Positions 44,086-54,051 of a stretch of DNA of 58,360 nt are shown here, in pieces. The stretch comes from CAUTNH01 sp963540225 (lineage in GTDB: Bacteria; Bacillota_I; Bacilli_A; Acholeplasmatales; Acholeplasmataceae). Numbering within the stretch: position 1 is the stretch's first letter; every line of letters begins with the position of its first letter. The stretch lies in NCBI GenBank assembly GCA_963540225.1, contig CAUTNH010000002.1, positions 1 to 58,360 of the forward strand, given 5' to 3'. Position numbers and translations under genes: made by a program. Under the pieces are notes generated by a model. That model saw only the letters and a program-made list of their open reading frames with translations, had not been told where the DNA came from and did no database searches.

Positions 44086-46706
44086 CAAATAAATTTATAT
44101 GTTCCTTTTAAAACATTTTCCCCCATAAATAAATAATCTTTATCACTTAAATTAAATATTGCAGTTTTATCATTTTCATATGTTATTTTAAATACATTGC
44201 TTGATAAAATTTCATGATTTTTAATATGACTTTTTTCTGTTATGGTATAAAATTCTTTAGTCTTATTATAAATATTTGAAATATCATCTTTTAATGATTT
44301 ATTAAATATATTAGTTGCAAATATTCTATTATAAAATTTTGTTCCTTTAGTTATTTCACTATCGTTATATGATATGCTATATTTTAAATTAGTATTAGAA
44401 AGTAAAGCTTTTAATAATTGATAATTTGAATTATTAGACTCTGATAAATTTATACTTGCTGAAAAAATTCTAGAATATGGACTAAGTAGTAATTGTAAAA
44501 ATGGTATTTGTGAATAATAATAAATTTTATTAGATGTCTCAAATGGCATATCTTCAAGATGTGATGCAAATCTTGCTAAGTTAAAAAAAGGATTTTTTAA
44601 CATTAGTTTCTTATTTTCTTCTAACATTTTAGAAAGAGATTTTTCCTGTTCTTTTAACGCTCTATCTCCACTAAAAAGATCTGTTGTATAATTTCTTAGA
44701 AATTGATTGCCCAAATCTCTTATAGCAAGATTTTTTACATCTTTATTATTTTTTAAATATTTTAAAATATAATCGTATAAATAATTAGGAGATAAAAGAG
44801 AATAATTTTCTTTTTCCGAAAGTCCATCCATTAAAATATCTCTTCTATTTTCATATCCTAATTTTAATAAATTTCCACCAATTGTTCTTATTGCGTGTCT
44901 TCTTTCTTTATAATGACCTTCTTTACTATTATAATGCTCTATTAAATATGTATCAAGAAAAGTATCATTATCTTTTAATATTTGATTATATAAAGACCAT
45001 TTTCCAAGTTTTCTCTCATAGGTGATATTTTCATGAGTTGCACCATTTATCCCACCTTTTGAAAAACCACTATATTTATATAATATATTATATTTTTCAT
45101 ACATTTTTTTAATCTCGTAAAATTGTTCATAATTTGTAAGAGATTTTAGCTTATAATTAGGAATTCCTAAAATATGTTCTTTTTTCATAAAAGCTCCTAA
45201 AACTTCAAACAAAAGCGTAGCCTCAGGTTTTATCTTACTAGTTTTAAAATACTCATCCTGAAGTGTTTTTACAAAATCATAATATGTAGATTTTTCCTTA
45301 GCAATTAAAAAATATTTAATTTGAATATGTTCATCAAGGGTAATATTTTCATAAAATTTTATTTTTTGACCTTTTACAAATTCATGATTAGCAAATTGTT
45401 TTAGCCTGAAATTTATTTCTTGCCTATAATAGTATTGATCATTTCTTGTAGTTAAATCAGCGTTAGCAACTCCATTTTTAACATCAGCAAGAATTGCTTT
45501 GTCACTATCTGATACACCATAAAATGGCATTATATTATATGGTGTTAGATTTATTTTATTGTAATTTGAAACAAGCAGTGAATCATTTTTATAAAAATTA
45601 AATCTATCAATTTTAGGATCAATTAGTCCTTTTGGTTTAATAATTGCACCTTGACCATCTGGAACAAATAAGAAGTCTGTCTCATTTGCACTATCACCTG
45701 CTTTATTTGTCTTAACAAAATTTGGCAGTAGTTTTATCTCACATAATTTAAGAGTTTTATCATTTAAATTTGGAGATAATTCTTTTATTCTATCTGTTAA
45801 TACTCTAACATCTAAATTTCCATCTTCTGTAAGTCTATATTCAACAGGAATTATAAAATGTGGTCTTTTGATATATGTATGTTCAGGATTATATTTTTGG
45901 TTTCTTTTTATAAGATTATTAAAATCAATTTTATATTTATTTAAAAATATATTATAAACAAGTTCTAATACTGCTTGATCAATGTTTTGTTTTCTTTTTA
46001 CAGTGCTTAGACTTTCTTTATAATCATATGCCTTTTTAAAAAACTGTTCAAGCGATTTATTTTCTTTTATTATCTTATCAAATTCTTTTTTGCTAAATTG
46101 ATTAGGTATCCATGTTTTATCTATTTTTCTTTCGGCAATATCATATTCAACTCGTATACCATTTTTTAGTTTATACACTTTATAATTACCACTTTTAATA
46201 GATGATGTGAAACCATTTATATCAATCGGAATATCAATACCGCGATAAATATATGATAGATTTAATGGGCTTCTTAATATGTCGTTTATCTCTTTATCTT
46301 TATTTTTATCTGTTATAAAATATTTAAGATTTTTCTTTTGTAAATTTGCCGGATTACTGTCATAGTCACTAAAATATTTATAAGGAATTGTCTCAAACCT
46401 TTTACCATTTTTCATAACCACAACATTAGTTGTCCTATAATCAAATAAGAGTTTTGTATTATCGTCTTTTTTATAAACTTCTTTTTCCTCGTATTTATCT
46501 TTTGTAAATAATTGGTGACCTTCTTTTATCTCAGTGCCTTGTTCAAAATTATAATTATTTACTCCATTAGATCTATTTAATCTATATTTTGATAAATCAA
46601 CAATTAAAAAAATTAAAAGAAAAAGCAAAATAAACGAAACAATCGAAATTGCTACAATTTGAATAATTGATAATTTAATTTTTCTTTTAGTTTTTTCTTT
46701 TTCCAA
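44085..46706 (-). CDS. DUF5696-like membrane-anchored extracellular protein
   Basis: This 873-residue protein has one N-terminal helix (about 13-35) and a long predicted extracellular part without further helices. Features such as FLFVPDGQGAIIKP near 343-356 and YGVSDSDKAILADVKNG near 395-411 suggest a sugar-processing-like fold, and length and context match the DUF5696 family seen in Paenibacillus-type sugar loci; this family match is from memory, not a search. It lies between the Yip1-like gene (one base away) and the two permease genes, with which its stop overlaps. No catalytic site can be assigned. It may handle glycans at the cell surface or hold the transporter parts together. Confidence 0.65.
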   Translation of the reverse strand: MEKEKTKRKIKLSIIQIVAISIVSFILLFLLIFLIVDLSKYRLNRSNGVNNYNFEQGTEIKEGHQLFTKDKYEEKEVYKKDDNTKLLFDYRTTNVVVMKNGKRFETIPYKYFSDYDSNPANLQKKNLKYFITDKNKDKEINDILRSPLNLSYIYRGIDIPIDINGFTSSIKSGNYKVYKLKNGIRVEYDIAERKIDKTWIPNQFSKKEFDKIIKENKSLEQFFKKAYDYKESLSTVKRKQNIDQAVLELVYNIFLNKYKIDFNNLIKRNQKYNPEHTYIKRPHFIIPVEYRLTEDGNLDVRVLTDRIKELSPNLNDKTLKLCEIKLLPNFVKTNKAGDSANETDFLFVPDGQGAIIKPKGLIDPKIDRFNFYKNDSLLVSNYNKINLTPYNIMPFYGVSDSDKAILADVKNGVANADLTTRNDQYYYRQEINFRLKQFANHEFVKGQKIKFYENITLDEHIQIKYFLIAKEKSTYYDFVKTLQDEYFKTSKIKPEATLLFEVLGAFMKKEHILGIPNYKLKSLTNYEQFYEIKKMYEKYNILYKYSGFSKGGINGATHENITYERKLGKWSLYNQILKDNDTFLDTYLIEHYNSKEGHYKERRHAIRTIGGNLLKLGYENRRDILMDGLSEKENYSLLSPNYLYDYILKYLKNNKDVKNLAIRDLGNQFLRNYTTDLFSGDRALKEQEKSLSKMLEENKKLMLKNPFFNLARFASHLEDMPFETSNKIYYYSQIPFLQLLLSPYSRIFSASINLSESNNSNYQLLKALLSNTNLKYSISYNDSEITKGTKFYNRIFATNIFNKSLKDDISNIYNKTKEFYTITEKSHIKNHEILSSNVFKITYENDKTAIFNLSDKDYLFMGENVLKGTYKFI

Positions 46707-46707
46707 T

Positions 46708-47364
46708 TTATCTTCCTCTTATTCTATATATTATTTCTGTAAAAAGTGATTCAGAAAATCCTGCAAGTTTTTGTAATAAATTAATCATTAAAAGAATAAT
46801 AAAAACAATAATAATCATTGTCAAAAATGTAAGTAAAATTGAAAGTACATTTTTAAACACTCCATATTCATGAATTATCAAAAGTCCTATAAAAAGAAGT
46901 AGACTAGTCCAAATAATTCCAAATATAAATATTGTTTTTACAAACACAACTCCTTCAAGAGTAATAAAATTAGAAAGTAATATTGAGAAGAGATTGCATA
47001 AAATAAATGGATAAAGCGAATAACCTAATACTTTATATATTTCACCAAGTTTTCCCTTACCATCAAAAAAGGTTGTAAGTGCAAGATTTGCAAAAACAAA
47101 TATTAAAAGTGGAATTATAGATGTAGCTATTATTAAAAGAGCATTCAACTTTAATGGATTATTATTATTTATAACAAATCCTTTATACTGATAATCAACT
47201 ACATTCATTATTCCAAATAAAATAATGAAAATAGTGGCACTATAATAATTGCCTATTTTCTTTTCTTTTATTTTTTCAAATGTCTTAAAAGGTGCTGCAA
47301 CAAGATAATGCGGTGCTGCTATTTCATCGTATACCTTTTCTCCTATAGTTTTTTGTCTAACCAA
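46708..47364 (-). CDS. Yip1-like membrane protein
   Basis: This 218-residue protein has a short cytosolic start (residues 1-35 with APHYLVAAPFKTFEKIKEKK, quoted in part: PFKTFEKIKEKK) and five predicted helices, in the pattern of bacterial Yip1/YIPF-type proteins. Such proteins often sit beside DUF5696-like and ABC sugar genes in Paenibacillus. Function is unknown; a membrane scaffold is one idea. The start is TTG at 47364, seven bases after AAGGGG, inside the end of the upstream gene (22-base overlap). Confidence 0.7.
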   Translation of the reverse strand: MVRQKTIGEKVYDEIAAPHYLVAAPFKTFEKIKEKKIGNYYSATIFIILFGIMNVVDYQYKGFVINNNNPLKLNALLIIATSIIPLLIFVFANLALTTFFDGKGKLGEIYKVLGYSLYPFILCNLFSILLSNFITLEGVVFVKTIFIFGIIWTSLLLFIGLLIIHEYGVFKNVLSILLTFLTMIIIVFIILLMINLLQKLAGFSESLFTEIIYRIRGR

Positions 47365-48851
47365 ACAAATACCCCTTTTAAACCAATAAAAAATACTACT
47401 ACAACTACAAGCGTTGGAACAAATGCTTTTGTTAATTTTTTATTTCTTATTTTTTCATATGCCTTAGAATAATATATTTTATTGTTTGCTTTTCTAAAAT
47501 TTTCTAATGCTTTTTCATATTCTTTATTTCTTAAATTAACCTTACCAATACCTGTGTATGCTAGTTCGTTATTAGAATTTAGTTCAAGACTTTTTTGCCA
47601 ATATGGCAAAGATTTTTGAAAGTTACCATTTTCATAATTTCTAACAGCATTGTTAATATTTTTACCGTATTCTGTTTCTTTAAATACAAGAATTCTTGAA
47701 ATATTACTTCCATTATCCAAAACTAAAATATCATTTCCATCCCATCTTACAAGTTTAGGATATTCTAAGAAATCTTTTGAAAGATCACCCTTATTACCAA
47801 TTGTATAAAGTAAATCTCCTGAACTATTATAAGCAAATATTCTATTTTTAGATCGATCGCCATCTTTTTTTATATCATCTTTAAATGTATCAAGACCTAA
47901 ATAAATTCCATAATCATTTATAGCAATATCGGTAAATACTGATTGATAATTACTATCTTCATAAATATCACCAACAACCTTAGTATTGCCATTTTCAAGT
48001 AAAACATTCTCACCTTTAAAGTTCAACTTTTGGATAGGTTTACTTCCCTTTGATGATGTTGTAGTATAAATAAAACCTTTATTATCTACCGCAAGAGATG
48101 AAAATGCAACCGGAACATAATTTGTTTTTAATTTAGAATTTTTAGGTGATAATTTTCTCCAAAAAGCCTCAATACCTGATATTACAATTTTATTAGTTCC
48201 GACAAATCTTTTAAAATTAGCATTCTCGTCTAATTCTAGTATTCCTTGATCAGAGTCATTTATTAAAACATAAATTGCTCCTGTCTTAGATACTGCAATT
48301 TTACTTGGCTTAAAATTCTTTAGTCCAGGTATTCCGCTTTTATCATTTATATCAAGCTCTTTTACATAAGATAGACTATTATCATCTTCTATTTGTAAAA
48401 TTGCAATCTTACCATCTGTTGCTATTTTTTTGCTCATTGCAACATATAATTTAAATATAGTTTTATTTTGAATAAATGATGCAATTGAGCTTATTCCATA
48501 AAATTGTTGCACGCTACCATTTTTAATATAAGATTCTATTTTATTTAAAAGCTTATAATTTTTATCATATATATAAATTTTATTTTTTGTTGCAACAATT
48601 TTTCTATCTTTTAAGATTAAAATATCGACAATAACATCTCCAAAATCCATTTCAAGTTCTTTATAAGTTAAAACTTTTTCCCTATTATATGAGGCTGGAG
48701 CTGCTTTTATTTCGTTATAATAGTCATAATTGTAAGAGTGATCAGATTTTGCTATGATTTTATAACCAAAAGATATTGTGGTCATTAAAATAGTTATTAT
48801 TGCTAATAACAATATTTTAATATTCAATATTCTTTTGGCATTTTTTTTCAC
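47343..48851 (-). CDS. Beta-propeller (NHL-like) and TPR membrane protein
   Basis: This 502-residue protein starts with a membrane helix or uncleaved signal (about 9-30), then repeated beta strands (about 60-390) in the NHL/six-blade style (ISKIAVSKTGAIYVLI-like units; AVDNKGFIYTTTSS; AINDYGIYLGLDT; ILVLDNGSNISRILVF). Two TPR-like helical pairs (about 395-470, with SLPYWQKSLELNSNN and ALENFRKANNK) follow, and a C-terminal helix (about 477-497) anchors it. The bulk should be outside the cell. The start is GTG, overlapping the stop of the large solute-binding protein. It likely mediates protein contacts within this sugar locus. Confidence 0.75.
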   Translation of the reverse strand: MKKNAKRILNIKILLLAIITILMTTISFGYKIIAKSDHSYNYDYYNEIKAAPASYNREKVLTYKELEMDFGDVIVDILILKDRKIVATKNKIYIYDKNYKLLNKIESYIKNGSVQQFYGISSIASFIQNKTIFKLYVAMSKKIATDGKIAILQIEDDNSLSYVKELDINDKSGIPGLKNFKPSKIAVSKTGAIYVLINDSDQGILELDENANFKRFVGTNKIVISGIEAFWRKLSPKNSKLKTNYVPVAFSSLAVDNKGFIYTTTSSKGSKPIQKLNFKGENVLLENGNTKVVGDIYEDSNYQSVFTDIAINDYGIYLGLDTFKDDIKKDGDRSKNRIFAYNSSGDLLYTIGNKGDLSKDFLEYPKLVRWDGNDILVLDNGSNISRILVFKETEYGKNINNAVRNYENGNFQKSLPYWQKSLELNSNNELAYTGIGKVNLRNKEYEKALENFRKANNKIYYSKAYEKIRNKKLTKAFVPTLVVVVVFFIGLKGVFVWLDKKL

Positions 48852-51800
48852 TCTAATCCAAATTCCTTTCTCTTTACAGAAATTGCATGATCTATTTCTG
48901 TAATATATTCATCCATTGTCTCATATGGACTAAGACCATCATTTACAACTGCTAAAAAAGCATTTATAAATTGTCTTGTTGTCATATAACCACCTGGTAT
49001 TTGAGGTATACCTTCTGTATTTTCCATTTGAGTTTTAATAACTTCCAAATCCTTAGAAGGCCATGGTAGTTTTTCTAATGTTTTATAATTTGCTGTTGTA
49101 TATCTTGCAGCAGCACCAATTATTGTTTCAAGTTCTCTTGCATATTCAAGTTGTGTATCATCACTTGTCCACCATTTCAAAAACTCCCACGATGCGTTAG
49201 GATCTTTTGTAAATGCTGACATCATTGCAACTGCTGTGCTCTTACTCGCTGCTTTTATACTGCCATTTTTAAAACTTGGTATTTTAGCAATGCTCCAGTT
49301 TCCGGCAATTTCAGGAGCAAAGACTGCTAACGTATTATATACGCTATAATCAGTAATACCAGCAGCAATTTCACCCGATCTAAATCTGTTTACAAAATTT
49401 GCTGCAACTGGTATTTTATATGCTGTGAAGTAATCAGTAAATTTAGTAAATGCTTCAAGCGCATTTTTTTGTCCAAGCGCTGATTTAGTTAAATCATCAC
49501 TATAAAATTTTGCATTATACTGTGCAAGTAGTGTTGAGAAAAATCCCGCATTAACACTATTAGACACTGTTTTTGCTTGAAGTTGCTCATTTAATGTATT
49601 AGTTCCTGAATCAAGAAAGAAGTTATAATTGCTTGAATTTAATTTTTGAATAACTTCATCAAGCTCATCTGCTGTTTTAGGAGGTGTTAGTCCTAATTTT
49701 TCAAATACATCATTTCTGTAAAACATTACAGGAAATATTTGTTGTTCTGGTAAGGCATATAAGCCATTTTTTGATTTTTTCTTAAAATATAGCGATGTTA
49801 AAGCACTTTTATAATAATTTTTTAAAACATCTCCTATATCACTAAATTTAGTTAAATCATAAGCAGCACCTCTAAATGCAAAATCAATAGGCGTTCCCTC
49901 TTCAACACTTACAGCAACATCAGGACCTTTTCCTGCAATAGTTGCTTTAAGCAATGCCTCTTTTTGAACTAGTTCTAAATCTACTGCTAAGTTTTTATCA
50001 GCAAAATATTCATCAATTATTCTTTTTAAAATTTGAGCATTATCTCTACCTGATGTAATCCAGACTTTTATTCTTCTTGTTGCCTTAGGATTTCCTGCAT
50101 ATGTAGATTGTCTTTTAAAAGAAAATATAAAACGTGAAAGCTCAAGCCATGTGCTCTCAAATATATTAGATCTTGCTCTTTTTAATCTAGCACCTGGCGC
50201 ATGGAATGTAAAAGAATCCATTGTAAATGGTTGTTCTTGTTCTGTTAAAACCCATGTTCCAAGAGCTGATATATTAGACTGAAATGTATTAAGCTCATAA
50301 ATAATACTCTCGCAATATTTTGAAAATTTTGCAAGTTGCATATTTAAATTAGAAAGTGAACTAATACTTCCTGCACCGCTTTTATAAATTTCTTTATATA
50401 TGTTTATTACATTTGATAATCTCTTGTAATAACTACTTAAACTACTTTCTAAATCTGGCATTTTTTCTTTTAAATTATAACTACGATTAAAATCAGGTGT
50501 AGCCGATGTATATTTAATAATATTTAAATATATCTTATTTAAATTTAAAATAATATCTTTTACCTCATTAAGTAAAAATCCAATATTTCCAAGAGATACT
50601 GAAAACTTAACAATATTTTCACCCTTTTTAAGATAGAAAAGATATTCTTTCTTACCATCTGATAATCTATAATTATTTAAATCATTTGATGATTTAAGTG
50701 GTATATAGGATGCTTCCTTAAACTGAATTTCATCATTTATAACAACCTGACGTGAGACAAAACCAGATTCTTTTATATTTTGCTTACCCCTTAAAGTAAG
50801 TGCATATAAGCCATCCTCTGGTGCATTTATTTTATAAGATAGCCAATAACCAGGCAATCTCCATGAATAAATTCCAACCGAGTTAAGTCTTTCTTTATTA
50901 CCACTATTATATGGATAAAATCTCGCACTATTTCCTTCTTTTAATGGAATAAGAACTGGTGTGTTTTTCTCATAAATATATTCGGCTTCATGATTTATTG
51001 ATATATTTTTACTAACTTCTTTTATTCCTTTACTTTTCCATTCAGAAAGTTTATCCTTATATGATTTAATACTTACAGGTTTTACTAGTTTAATTTTATT
51101 TATAATCATAGGTTCTCTTTTAGAAACTAAGGATAAAGTATTTTCACCCTTTTTAAAATAAAATTTATATGGTTCAGGATTATATTTTTCATAATCTGAT
51201 ATAAGAGTCGATATTTCTTGCTCTTTTTCAATTTGCTTTGGTCTTATTTCATCACCATTAAAATTCTTTTTAAAAGTAGTAGGTGTTTTTGTATAATTAT
51301 TACCATCTTTATAAGCATCTTCATAAGTCCTTGAAAATTTTAAATTTTTAGCCTCATTAAAAGGAAGTTTATCGTTTATTAAAAGATCTCTTTCAATATC
51401 GCTTCCTTTACCTATAAATTTTTCACCATTTATTTCATATTGGCTTGAAATTTGACGATAATTTAAATAGATATTATAAAATCCAGATTCCTTAATTTTA
51501 AACTTCCAAGTAATTTTTCCTTGATCTTGGGTAATAATTGATTGATTAGTTAATAAATCAGGATGTTTTATACTAGGGTTAGTATCACCATCATCAATAT
51601 TTTCATATTTTATAGTAGATGATGAATCAACATCTCTTACATTTATATCAACATCTTTTGTAGAATCACCACTATTATTTTTTAAATAATTGTAATAACT
51701 TTTCTCATCATGATAAATTTTTTCTCGTTGTGAAAAAGAAGAAATATTTTCAGTATATATTTCTTTATAACTTTTTGCAAGTGATACTATTATTAAAGAA

Positions 51801-51853
51801 ATTATAATAAGTAGTATTATTGATAATATTATTACTTTTTTCTTCTTTTTCAT
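48848..51853 (-). CDS. Giant extracellular solute-binding protein with N-terminal beta-sandwich modules
   Basis: This 1001-residue protein has an N-terminal membrane helix (about 7-27). Two beta-sandwich modules resembling carbohydrate-binding domains follow (about 80-265 and 290-445, each ending in a KKGEN...L.S strand like FYFKKGENTLSLVS and FYLKKGENIVKFSV). A helical region (about 455-560) leads to a family 1 sugar-binding domain (about 600-995), with KGPDVAVSVEEG, FPVMFYRNDVFEKLGLTPPKT and SWEFLKWWTSDDTQLEYAREL as typical segments. Normal solute-binding proteins have about 420 residues. No lipobox Cys is seen, so it may be held by the helix. AAGGA precedes the ATG, 16 bases after the smaller binding protein. 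Confidence 0.85.
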   Translation of the reverse strand: MKKKKKVIILSIILLIIISLIIVSLAKSYKEIYTENISSFSQREKIYHDEKSYYNYLKNNSGDSTKDVDINVRDVDSSSTIKYENIDDGDTNPSIKHPDLLTNQSIITQDQGKITWKFKIKESGFYNIYLNYRQISSQYEINGEKFIGKGSDIERDLLINDKLPFNEAKNLKFSRTYEDAYKDGNNYTKTPTTFKKNFNGDEIRPKQIEKEQEISTLISDYEKYNPEPYKFYFKKGENTLSLVSKREPMIINKIKLVKPVSIKSYKDKLSEWKSKGIKEVSKNISINHEAEYIYEKNTPVLIPLKEGNSARFYPYNSGNKERLNSVGIYSWRLPGYWLSYKINAPEDGLYALTLRGKQNIKESGFVSRQVVINDEIQFKEASYIPLKSSNDLNNYRLSDGKKEYLFYLKKGENIVKFSVSLGNIGFLLNEVKDIILNLNKIYLNIIKYTSATPDFNRSYNLKEKMPDLESSLSSYYKRLSNVINIYKEIYKSGAGSISSLSNLNMQLAKFSKYCESIIYELNTFQSNISALGTWVLTEQEQPFTMDSFTFHAPGARLKRARSNIFESTWLELSRFIFSFKRQSTYAGNPKATRRIKVWITSGRDNAQILKRIIDEYFADKNLAVDLELVQKEALLKATIAGKGPDVAVSVEEGTPIDFAFRGAAYDLTKFSDIGDVLKNYYKSALTSLYFKKKSKNGLYALPEQQIFPVMFYRNDVFEKLGLTPPKTADELDEVIQKLNSSNYNFFLDSGTNTLNEQLQAKTVSNSVNAGFFSTLLAQYNAKFYSDDLTKSALGQKNALEAFTKFTDYFTAYKIPVAANFVNRFRSGEIAAGITDYSVYNTLAVFAPEIAGNWSIAKIPSFKNGSIKAASKSTAVAMMSAFTKDPNASWEFLKWWTSDDTQLEYARELETIIGAAARYTTANYKTLEKLPWPSKDLEVIKTQMENTEGIPQIPGGYMTTRQFINAFLAVVNDGLSPYETMDEYITEIDHAISVKRKEFGLE

Positions 51854-51869
51854 TTAAAAATTCCTTATT

Positions 51870-54038
51870 TTATTTAATAATAAATCTTCTTACCTGATCA
51901 AGTATTTCTTCATAGTTTTTAATAATATTTGGTTTTTCTGCTTGAATTTTTGTAAGAAATGAACTATCTTTATTCTTAAACGCTTTTTGAATTGCTAGCG
52001 CATATAAATTAGTTGCACCAACCTGGTCTAACTCTGATGGTATAACATTACTTAGACCATTATGTTCATTATCGTCTTTACCTTCTTCATTATAATATTT
52101 TTCTGTTTTATAACCATGCATAAAGGCGCAAATTCTTCTTGCAAGCTCTTTTTGCGCTTCTTTATCAGGACCATCTACAAAAGATAATTTTTTAGAAATC
52201 CAAATTTCAATTAAAAGTTTATTAAATACTTTTTCATCTTTTAAATCTCCTGTAATACCGTATTCATTTGCTTTTTCTTTATAAAATTCTTCTGTTTTTT
52301 CTTTTACATATTTATTTATAAGCATTAAAATAAGTGATACTTGTTGATGGTTACTTCCTTTTGAAACTGTTAAAACGTCACCTGCTTCAATTGGAGTAAT
52401 ATATTTTTTATTGTCTTGTTTGTCAACTTGTGGGATTGGAACAATACCATAATCTGAAATTTTATCAAATGGCATTGACCAGTTTTGAACCATTGTAAAT
52501 CCTAGTTTTCCTGCATTAAATGTATCTCTCATATGGTTTACATTCATTAGTTTATCAATGTTAAAATTAGTATTTGCTAGATCATCATCACCCTTATATG
52601 CAAGAAGTCCTTCGTCAACTAATTCTTTATAAGCCGATAAAACACTTGTAACACTACCGCTGTCTAGATTTAATTGATCTTCTAGTTTATTTTTACTTTG
52701 ATCTATAAGATTTAATCCATTCGCTAAAACAGATTGAACACCGAAAAATGTTGGGCTAAGTCCTGCCGGTGTAATCCCATTTTGACCTTTTATTTTTCTA
52801 AGATATTCAGCGAATTTTGCTAAATCCCATCTTCCATTTGCCCATAATTTATCAGGCATTTCTTCTGGTTTGATTCCGGCATCAGTTAATATTTTACGAT
52901 TAAACACCATCATATCAGGATAAGTTACACCTTCAAATCTTTGAATACCAAATGTCTTACCAAATACTTTACCTCTTTCTCTTTGCCAACTGTTAAATAA
53001 ATATTTAGATCCAAGTTTATTTAAAAGTGAATCAAGTGGTGCTAAATTACCTAATTTAATATGTTCAAGAAGCGCCGATTTTTCAGCAACACGAATAATT
53101 TTAGCATCATTTGTTGCAGCAAGTTCAGTTGCTAAGTTTTTAGCAATTTCAAAATAATCACCTTTTGGTGTATCAAATTTAAATTTGAAGTTATATTTTG
53201 TCTCAAGAGATTTTAAAAAGTTTTTATACTCTTCTGTTTTTAACACATCAGATTTATAACCAGCCTCAAAAGGAGATTCTTCATTTATAACGTGAGTATA
53301 AAATGTAACTTCTTTACCATGTAAGTTAAGTCTTTCAATTTCATTACCATTTAAAAGTTTTTCAATATCGCCTTCAAATTTATCTTCAATAGTATCAAGT
53401 GATGATCCTTTTTGACCAATTTTAAATTTATTTTTTACATTTTTTAAAATTTCATCAACTTTACTAATCAAATCTTCAATTTGTGCCTCAGTTAATGAAG
53501 GAGTATTTTTATCTTCTACTTCTTCTTTTAACTCTTTTAGTGCTGCTTCTTTATCTTTTTTTAATATATATGTTGCACCTGCTGATGCTTCAATATCATT
53601 ATTAACAACATTTAAATTTAAAAGCATATCTTTTAAATCTTTTATTGCTTCAAGAAGACCTTCTTTTGTATTAGCATAATTTTTTGAAAAACTTCCATAA
53701 AAAATTTTATTTGAAACAAAATCCAAATACTTGTTTTCAAGCTCTTTTAATAGTTCATCAACTTTATCTTGCTTAATACTTTTTTCTTTAATCTTATTTT
53801 CTAAATCATTTAAATATTTATTAAATTCATCATATGATGCTTTACTTGCATACTTATTTGAATCTAAAACTGATATTTCATTTTTTTCTTTTGTTGTAGG
53901 TATTGTATTTTTTACTAAATTTCTAGCCTCAGCAATTTTTGCTGATATTTTAGATGTGTCTGCACCTTTACAAGCAATTAGTAAAAATGCGAAAAACACA
54001 AAAACAAGCGCTAAAAATATTTTTTTAACTTTAATCAT
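51870..54038 (-). CDS. Lipoprotein solute-binding protein (ABC sugar family 1)
   Basis: This 722-residue lipoprotein has a signal peptide with a lipobox ending LLIAC (Cys near 24), so it is lipid-anchored outside the membrane. Residues about 30-210 form a long helical region similar in style to FIVAR surface repeats, and about 230-700 are the sugar-binding domain (WANGRWDLAKFAEYLRKI; FGVQSVLANGLN; KLGFTMVQNWSMPFDKI). A TTG nine codons upstream is in frame, but AAAGGA sits seven bases before the ATG at 54038, so that is the start. It follows the GH85-like gene by 13 bases. Two different binding proteins serving one permease pair is unusual. Confidence 0.9.
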   Translation of the reverse strand: MIKVKKIFLALVFVFFAFLLIACKGADTSKISAKIAEARNLVKNTIPTTKEKNEISVLDSNKYASKASYDEFNKYLNDLENKIKEKSIKQDKVDELLKELENKYLDFVSNKIFYGSFSKNYANTKEGLLEAIKDLKDMLLNLNVVNNDIEASAGATYILKKDKEAALKELKEEVEDKNTPSLTEAQIEDLISKVDEILKNVKNKFKIGQKGSSLDTIEDKFEGDIEKLLNGNEIERLNLHGKEVTFYTHVINEESPFEAGYKSDVLKTEEYKNFLKSLETKYNFKFKFDTPKGDYFEIAKNLATELAATNDAKIIRVAEKSALLEHIKLGNLAPLDSLLNKLGSKYLFNSWQRERGKVFGKTFGIQRFEGVTYPDMMVFNRKILTDAGIKPEEMPDKLWANGRWDLAKFAEYLRKIKGQNGITPAGLSPTFFGVQSVLANGLNLIDQSKNKLEDQLNLDSGSVTSVLSAYKELVDEGLLAYKGDDDLANTNFNIDKLMNVNHMRDTFNAGKLGFTMVQNWSMPFDKISDYGIVPIPQVDKQDNKKYITPIEAGDVLTVSKGSNHQQVSLILMLINKYVKEKTEEFYKEKANEYGITGDLKDEKVFNKLLIEIWISKKLSFVDGPDKEAQKELARRICAFMHGYKTEKYYNEEGKDDNEHNGLSNVIPSELDQVGATNLYALAIQKAFKNKDSSFLTKIQAEKPNIIKNYEEILDQVRRFIIK

Positions 54039-54051
54039 TTTTTTATCCTTT

